39,041 bases of DNA from Stratiformator vulcanicus (lineage in GTDB: Bacteria; Planctomycetota; Planctomycetia; Planctomycetales; Planctomycetaceae). Positions 35,183-39,041 of the stretch are shown piece by piece. Both the position numbers and the translations under genes were made by a program. The notes under the pieces are model-generated. The model saw nothing but the letters and a program-made list of their open reading frames with translations. It was not told the origin of the DNA and did no database searches. The DNA lies in contig NZ_CP036268.1 in the NCBI RefSeq assembly GCF_007744515.1, forward strand, positions 464,091 to 503,131, read 5' to 3'. The stretch's first letter is position 1. Each line of letters opens with the position of its first letter.

Positions 35183-35212
35183 TAAAAGAAGCCGACTCCA
35201 AGAGCCGGCTCG
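35183..35212 (-). terminator. Probable terminator after the 452-residue gene
   Basis: In the minus-strand sense GAGCCGGCTC, a spacer and GTCGGCT form a hairpin (AGCC pairing) followed by TCTTTTATG. It lies about 35 bases after the gene stop and just before the small GTG-started gene, separating the two units. Confidence 0.6.
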
Positions 35213-35245
35213 AAAAGATTTTGAAACGTCTTGTCGACTGAGGCG

Positions 35246-36604
35246 CTATACGACGCGGACTTCCTCCGGATCAACTTTCAGCTGGCATTGCTGCGTTCTC
35301 GACTCAAGCAATGCACCAATCAGCGGGAACTTCTCCCGAAGGCGTTTGCAGCGGGTCGGTAACGTGCTCGCGCTTACGGGAATAGCTCCGTAAAGTTTTC
35401 GGGCTAATACTTCAGAGCCGCCCGATGCACTTGTGATGAGCTCTTTTAAGAGTTGTTCTTCACCCTGCGTAAAGGGAATTCGTCCAGTGCTCTCCGATTC
35501 GATTAAGGTTCTTAATGACTTGCCGTCGACCCAGGCATCAAACGGATTCCTGCGGAGCACGACTCGGTACCGCCCGATCAAATCGTCGAGATTCTCGGCG
35601 TCCTTATTCTCATCGGCATAGAGCCGCTGGGTACGCTTAACCGCCTGTTTGAGATGATCGAGAACGCTGTTTCTGTTACTGCGGACGTGTGTGCGAAGTA
35701 ATCCGCCAGTCGCTAAGACTGACTCGTCTAACGGCAGCCACGAAAGATCGGGGTTCGGAGACAAGGCCGCATAGGCCTGCGTCAACACGCAGCAGGCGTC
35801 TCGGAGCGGAAACTCCTCGTGTAGAAGGACGTCTGCTCGGATCGCATCAATCAATTGATTCAGACTCGAAACGTCTTCGTAAGCTTGCATAACCAAGACG
35901 TCGGCCCGAAGTTCCACCGAGAGCTGATTCATCCGCGATGAGAACCAGCGCAGATCGCCCCTGATCGCAAGAAGCCTCGCGTCGAACTCACGCGCGACCA
36001 AGTCGCCAACATATCGGGTGCGGCCGGGGAAAATCGGGTGAAAGCTGCCGTCCTGAAGTCTTACAGTACTCCCATTCTCATCCTTCGCGTCGATGAATTG
36101 CGTTTGATGAGCAAAGTAGCCCCGGGTATCGACGAGAGGGGTCTTCTGCCAGTCGGCGAGTGCCGCCAAACATTCCGAAACCGGATCAATCGGGATCGCC
36201 GGCGAGGCCTGCTGCCTGAGCGCACGTGTGCCCTCCGCCGAAAAGGTGAATTTCTCCACGACTTGAGAGCGGAGTACCGGCTTGATCAACAGCGGTCCCC
36301 GAATTCGCTCTTCGGTAAAAGCGGCCCTGAGTGATTCGACCGTTCGCTCCACGCGACCGGGCAGCTTGTCGATCAGTTTACGGACCTCACTGCCCGAATC
36401 CGGCGCGAGTGTTCGGAGTGAGTGCGTCGCGAGCGACCGCACTTTCGGCCGTTTCACCAGATCAGCGGCGTATGGCCGAAGGTCGGTTTCCAGCCACGCG
36501 GTCAGGTCACCGTCCCCCCTTTTGAATTCACGGTGCAACGCGTGAGGGTCCACGTGAAAGCCGAGTGCTTCGTAGCTTCGACTAATAACTGCAGCGTCTT
36601 CCAT
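35246..36604 (-). CDS. Unknown protein between the two recombinases (452 aa)
   Basis: An ATG start with a full-length open frame. I do not recognise the family. The protein is soluble and helix-rich with many Arg/Leu heptads. The middle has a more globular stretch, TPLVDTRGYFAHQTQFIDAK then GSFHPIFPGRTRYVGDLVAR, and the C-terminal 90 residues (GEEQLLKELITSASGGSEVL then STLPTRCKRLREKFPLIGAL) could be a winged helix by pattern. Divergence from the tyrosine recombinase and closeness to the serine recombinase suggest a mobile-element regulator or cargo gene. No catalytic motif is evident. Confidence 0.6.
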   Translation of the reverse strand: MEDAAVISRSYEALGFHVDPHALHREFKRGDGDLTAWLETDLRPYAADLVKRPKVRSLATHSLRTLAPDSGSEVRKLIDKLPGRVERTVESLRAAFTEERIRGPLLIKPVLRSQVVEKFTFSAEGTRALRQQASPAIPIDPVSECLAALADWQKTPLVDTRGYFAHQTQFIDAKDENGSTVRLQDGSFHPIFPGRTRYVGDLVAREFDARLLAIRGDLRWFSSRMNQLSVELRADVLVMQAYEDVSSLNQLIDAIRADVLLHEEFPLRDACCVLTQAYAALSPNPDLSWLPLDESVLATGGLLRTHVRSNRNSVLDHLKQAVKRTQRLYADENKDAENLDDLIGRYRVVLRRNPFDAWVDGKSLRTLIESESTGRIPFTQGEEQLLKELITSASGGSEVLARKLYGAIPVSASTLPTRCKRLREKFPLIGALLESRTQQCQLKVDPEEVRVV

Positions 36605-36747
36605 CTGGCTTCCGTCCTAAAATTTATTGTCGTTCACAAACATTCGCGCCTTCCGTGAACCGCCTGTGATCGGCTTTCCGTGACCATTCCCCTTCCTCGG
36701 ATAGAGCAGCCCGAGGTCAGAAAAATTTCGCGTCACGGATTCTGCCG
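36605..36747. promoter_or_regulatory. Divergent promoter region of the tyrosine recombinase
   Basis: A 143-base space between divergent genes; promoters for both are expected. It contains two copies of a TTCCGTGA-type word (around 36653 and 36676) about 23 bases apart that could be a binding site; this is weak evidence. Confidence 0.35.
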
Positions 36748-38172
36748 ATGTCTTTTCAAACTCCCGCCGACAGTGCCAACGCGTCGGTCGACTGGACCAG
36801 CCGCTATGGCGAGCGACACCGCTGGCGACGTATTAATGATTTTCCTGACGGGATTCGGCGTCCGGAGAAAGTCCGAATCTACAGGCGAACCTCGCATTAT
36901 ATCCTGCAGTGGTGGTCGAAGTCGCTCGGAAAGAACGTCTCCGCACGCGTTGATGGCGACTTGCTCGACGCTTTGAGCCGAGCCCGTGAAATCGAATCGG
37001 CCATGGCGACAACGGGAGAGTCGGAGTCGGGACGAGGCCGCATTAAGATTTTGGATTTGACCCGGCGGTATCTCGAAGATGCTTCGAAGCGGGCAGACGC
37101 GGGCGAAATTTCCCCGGCGACTTGCCGGCGATATCGCTCAGCGGTAGCGCACCTCGAAGAATTTGCCGGCAGTGCGGAGGTGCAGCGGAAATACCGCTGG
37201 GCCAGCGAGGTCGATCGTGAATTTGCCTCCGAATTCGCAGCGTTTTTGCGGAAAAAGGCGGTTTCCGCGAACGGTCGGGGCGACGGGGGGCGGCCGATGA
37301 AATCAGCCGACTACGTGCTCGCCACCTGCCGGGCCTGCTTCGCTTGGGGCATCGATCCGGACAGGGGCGGATTGCTTCGATCGAATTTCCGGAACCCGTT
37401 CCGGGACGCGGCGAAATCTCGTCGGCATGCCACCGATCTATACACGCCGCTTCCGATCACAATCGAAATGGCGGTCGAGTTCATTAAAGACTGCTCTGCC
37501 GAAGAACTTCAGATGTTTGTTCCGATCATCCTGTTCGGCCTGCGGCCTTCTGAGGTCTGTTTTTTATTCCGAGAGGACTGCCGGTCCGACAGTTGGTCTG
37601 TGAGATGCCATCCGGAGTTGGAATATTACACGAAGGGCCGACGCGATAAGCGGTTTCCCGTCACGAATGAGTTAAGTTCGATTCTTGAGACTCTGCGTGG
37701 AAAAGACGATCTCGGATTGTATCTGCGCGTCTCCGGGTCCGCGGCTCGCCGGAGCCCGAGCCGCCGAGGCCTAATCCAGACATTTTCGTCGGCCGCCTCG
37801 AGGCCTACGGCAATGTCATCCGAGAGCCGCCTGAAACTGCGTGACCGAATCCTGCGCGAGTCGGGCGCGTTTGACTATGACCGTCTCGAAAAGCGATTCC
37901 GCAAAATCAAAAAACGGCTCGGGTGGCCGGATACAGCGACTCTGAAAGGTTTTCGGCACCTGTTCGCCTCCGCGATGGAGGACGCGGGCGTCTCCGAGTC
38001 GTACCGCCGATATTTCATGGGGCAGGCTCCCGGCAAAGCCCCGATCAACGCCTACACACACCTGACGAAGCTACACGAGCAGTTCGGTCGGCTGATTCAA
38101 CGTGAGTACCTGCCAATCGTCGAAGCTCTCAGAATGCGGCTGGGAGCGGACGAAAAAGCCAACGCCGCCTGA
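36748..38172 (+). CDS. Tyrosine recombinase (phage-integrase family) with altered catalytic boxes (474 aa)
   Basis: The N-terminal half has the SAM-like arm-binding pattern (RRYLEDASKRADAGEISPAT, then CRRYRSAVAHLEEFA). The catalytic half shows box I IILFGLRPSEVCFLF with its Arg, the beta-hairpin Lys in YYTKGRRDKRFPV, box II LKGFRHLFASAMEDAG and the Tyr in NAYTH near the C-terminus. Two usual histidines are replaced. Box II reads KGFRH where HxLRH is expected, and box III reads MGQAPGKAPINAYTH, with Gln in place of the common Gly-His. The enzyme would still have both Arg, the Lys, one His and the Tyr. The ribosome binding site is weak. It faces away from the 452-residue gene and converges with the small minus-strand genes. 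Confidence 0.85.
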   Translation: MSFQTPADSANASVDWTSRYGERHRWRRINDFPDGIRRPEKVRIYRRTSHYILQWWSKSLGKNVSARVDGDLLDALSRAREIESAMATTGESESGRGRIKILDLTRRYLEDASKRADAGEISPATCRRYRSAVAHLEEFAGSAEVQRKYRWASEVDREFASEFAAFLRKKAVSANGRGDGGRPMKSADYVLATCRACFAWGIDPDRGGLLRSNFRNPFRDAAKSRRHATDLYTPLPITIEMAVEFIKDCSAEELQMFVPIILFGLRPSEVCFLFREDCRSDSWSVRCHPELEYYTKGRRDKRFPVTNELSSILETLRGKDDLGLYLRVSGSAARRSPSRRGLIQTFSSAASRPTAMSSESRLKLRDRILRESGAFDYDRLEKRFRKIKKRLGWPDTATLKGFRHLFASAMEDAGVSESYRRYFMGQAPGKAPINAYTHLTKLHEQFGRLIQREYLPIVEALRMRLGADEKANAA

Positions 38173-38183
38173 GATGGCGGCGT
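38153..38183 (-). terminator. Terminator between convergent genes
   Basis: ACGCCGCC (38162-38169) and GGCGGCGT (38176-38183) form a perfect 8-bp stem that includes the recombinase stop codon in its loop. In the minus sense it is followed by TGGCTTTTTCG, so it mainly terminates the small minus-strand gene ending at 38199. Confidence 0.75.
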
Positions 38184-38198
38184 CGACTTGGATCAAGA

Positions 38199-38333
38199 TT
38201 AATCTTGCCGTTTTCTGCGCCGCCCATGCCGGCGCACGACGTTATAGCCTTTCCGGCTGCCGGTCCGTTTCCCTGCGCGGTACAGCCAGTAGCCGATACC
38301 GCCGATTAAGGCGATGTAGAACAGTTCTTCCAT
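38199..38333 (-). CDS. Very small membrane protein with basic tail (44 aa)
   Basis: The ATG at 38333 has CGGAG six bases upstream. Residues 4-18 (LFYIALIGGIGYWLY) form one membrane helix, and the last 24 residues are strongly basic (RRHGRRRKRQD). The topology is likely N-out with a cytoplasmic basic tail. The function is unknown. It is the last gene of the minus-strand tail cluster and ends just before a terminator. Confidence 0.6.
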   Translation of the reverse strand: MEELFYIALIGGIGYWLYRAGKRTGSRKGYNVVRRHGRRRKRQD

Positions 38334-38379
38334 AGATTCTCCGTTTGGTTTCGTGTGGACCTTCCGCGCGATCACGGAA

Positions 38380-38565
38380 TTAAGGGTTTCGATTGACGCT
38401 CGGCTGCGAGAACAGCGACGTGTTCCGCCGGAGGTCGACGGCGTCCCAGTCGATGTAGGGGCCGCTTTCGTCCCCTTCATCCGGTCCGAAGCCGCGGTGC
38501 TTGATTGTGCGGACGGTCTCACCGGTGGCGCGGGCGACGGCCCGGTTCAGGTCATTCGTGGTCAT
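38380..38565 (-). CDS. Small unknown protein (61 aa) of integrase-linked type
   Basis: The ATG at 38565 (MTTNDLNRAVARATGETVRT) has AAAGGC upstream and is preferred to the in-frame ATG at 38604, which sits in the preceding terminator. The N-terminal helix with RAVARATGE followed by HRGF is a pattern I associate with short conserved planctomycete proteins, possibly a small DNA-binding helix-turn-helix. The acidic second half (GPDEGDESGPYIDWD) is flexible. It lies between the 47- and 44-residue genes on the same strand. Confidence 0.55.
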   Translation of the reverse strand: MTTNDLNRAVARATGETVRTIKHRGFGPDEGDESGPYIDWDAVDLRRNTSLFSQPSVNRNP

Positions 38566-38583
38566 GGCTGAAAGCCTTTCAGG

Positions 38584-38619
38584 AATTAAAGAAGGCCGCC
38601 CCATTCGCGAGCGGCCTTC
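38584..38619 (-). terminator. Rho-independent terminator
   Basis: In the minus sense GAAGGCCGC (38619-38611) pairs with GCGGCCTTC (38599-38591), an 11-base loop lies between, and TTTAATT follows. It ends the E1-like / 47-residue gene transcript and separates it from the next small genes. Confidence 0.85.
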
Positions 38620-38655
38620 GGTATCGGTCAGGATTAATCGGCTAAGCCACGCGGC

Positions 38656-38799
38656 TCAGCCGAACATGTTCTTAAGCACCCAGTAGGCCAGCACAAGGGC
38701 GAGCATCGCGAGCACGAACTCGATCACCTCTCCCATGTCGCGAAAGCCCAGAATGCCGACTTGAACCAGCACGTTCACCGCGAGGGCGAACAGCAGCAT
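38656..38799 (-). CDS. Small two-helix membrane protein (about 47 aa)
   Basis: From the ATG at 38799 the product has two hydrophobic helices (MLLFALAVNVLVQVGILGF and FVLAMLALVLAYWVL) joined by an acidic turn. The best ribosome binding site, AAAAGGAG, lies 20 bases before this ATG. The true start may therefore be the in-frame ATC at 38811, a rare start codon that would add four residues (IFER). The gene directly follows the E1-like gene and is probably co-transcribed. A holin-like or membrane partner role is possible but unsupported. Confidence 0.55.
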   Translation of the reverse strand: MLLFALAVNVLVQVGILGFRDMGEVIEFVLAMLALVLAYWVLKNMFG

Positions 38800-38828
38800 C
38801 CGCTCGAAGATCTGGTTATCTCCTTTTG

Positions 38829-39041
38829 TTAATTTGAGGGGTGGCCGACGGTGAGTTCCGCGGCCGTTAAGTTCAGCGTCTGCTCCGGCTCCGTCGGGAT
38901 GCCGCGCAGCCAGCGGACGTACTGGTGCAGCATTAAGCCCGCGGCGATGTGGGCGGTGTAGATCACCCCGCGGGACGTGCAGCTGCCGGCTTGAGCCTCG
39001 TCTTGGGTGAATAGCGTCGCTTCGTACCGCGGGTGATCGTT
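38829..39041 (-). CDS. C-terminal end of an E1/ThiF-like adenylyltransferase-type protein (partial)
   Basis: The minus frame is open from the right edge to a TAA at 38831-38829 and encodes 70 residues. The segment [20 protein letters not shown] followed by [20 protein letters not shown] matches the end of bacterial ThiF/E1-like proteins. There, a Cys-rich patch precedes a helix that packs on the adenylation domain, with the 'QfvRwLRG.p.d...lnl' tail. The adenylation domain and its GxGxxG motif lie beyond the window. Such proteins activate ubiquitin-like or thiocarboxyl carriers and occur in bacterial conflict systems. A small membrane protein gene is directly downstream. Confidence 0.5.
   Translation of the reverse strand, partial: NDHPRYEATLFTQDEAQAGSCTSRGVIYTAHIAAGLMLHQYVRWLRGIPTEPEQTLNLTAAELTVGHPSN

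Noticed and set aside
1-39041. CRISPR arrays and tRNA genes
   Set aside because: No regularly spaced direct repeats and no cloverleaf-like segment with T-loop consensus were found on reading. Short GC-rich repeats inside the Gly/Ser-rich gene are coding repeats.

Overview
The window looks like an accessory, defence-rich region of a planctomycete chromosome. This rests on four family-level resemblances: two CxxCH proteins of the planctomycete/verrucomicrobial heme-binding type, a giant STAND ATPase with WD40 repeats, small secreted proteins of unknown function, and the integrase-linked tail. No rRNA, tRNA or core housekeeping gene is visible, so the assignment is inference. There is no CRISPR array.

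Left part (1-9.9 kb): the end of a WD40 gene is followed by a decayed IS5-type element with recognisable terminal inverted repeats. Next comes a 214-bp fragment of a gene found intact at 18.3 kb, then a membrane CxxCH protein and a divergent Pup-ligase/depupylase-family enzyme (PafA/Dop-like), both on the minus strand. Facing away from the enzyme are a 73-residue membrane-tailed protein, a 520-residue protein with a sigma-region-4-like helix-turn-helix, and two translationally coupled genes of unknown family. No Pup or proteasome gene is in the window. A HAD-like gene interrupted by one stop codon follows. I regard the 3.0-9.1 kb block as the least explained part of the window.

Middle (10-19.8 kb): a 1367-residue STAND NTPase with WD40 repeats (minus strand, TTG start) is divergent from a row of small secreted proteins on the plus strand. 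One of these has a PDZ domain. The row ends with a frameshifted CxxCH paralogue and a gene with a weak Clp-N-like N-terminus. The tail of that last gene matches the left fragment at about 96% in inverted orientation. A decayed TIM-barrel gene fills the space before the next operon.

Defence operon (19.8-32.1 kb, minus strand, reading right to left): an SNF2 helicase with a C-terminal DUF3883-like domain, a DUF262/HNH (GmrSD-like) nuclease, a DUF1156 adenine methyltransferase, a GTG-started protein with an ADP-ribosyltransferase-like N-terminal motif, and a DUF499 ATPase. The first gap is 21 nt, two junctions are 4-nt overlaps and the last gap is 10 nt, so this is one transcription unit. Helicase, methylase and ATPase together match the Hma-type layout. 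The DUF262 nuclease and the ART-like protein are embedded additions.

Right part (32.7-39 kb): a large serine recombinase is preceded by an overlapping 59-codon ORF with a strong ribosome binding site. Then come an unknown 452-residue protein, a divergent tyrosine recombinase with altered catalytic boxes, and a minus-strand set of very small proteins downstream of the C-terminal end of an E1/ThiF-like protein that enters from the right edge. The defence operon is therefore bordered by site-specific recombinases, consistent with an integrative element or a repeatedly invaded island.
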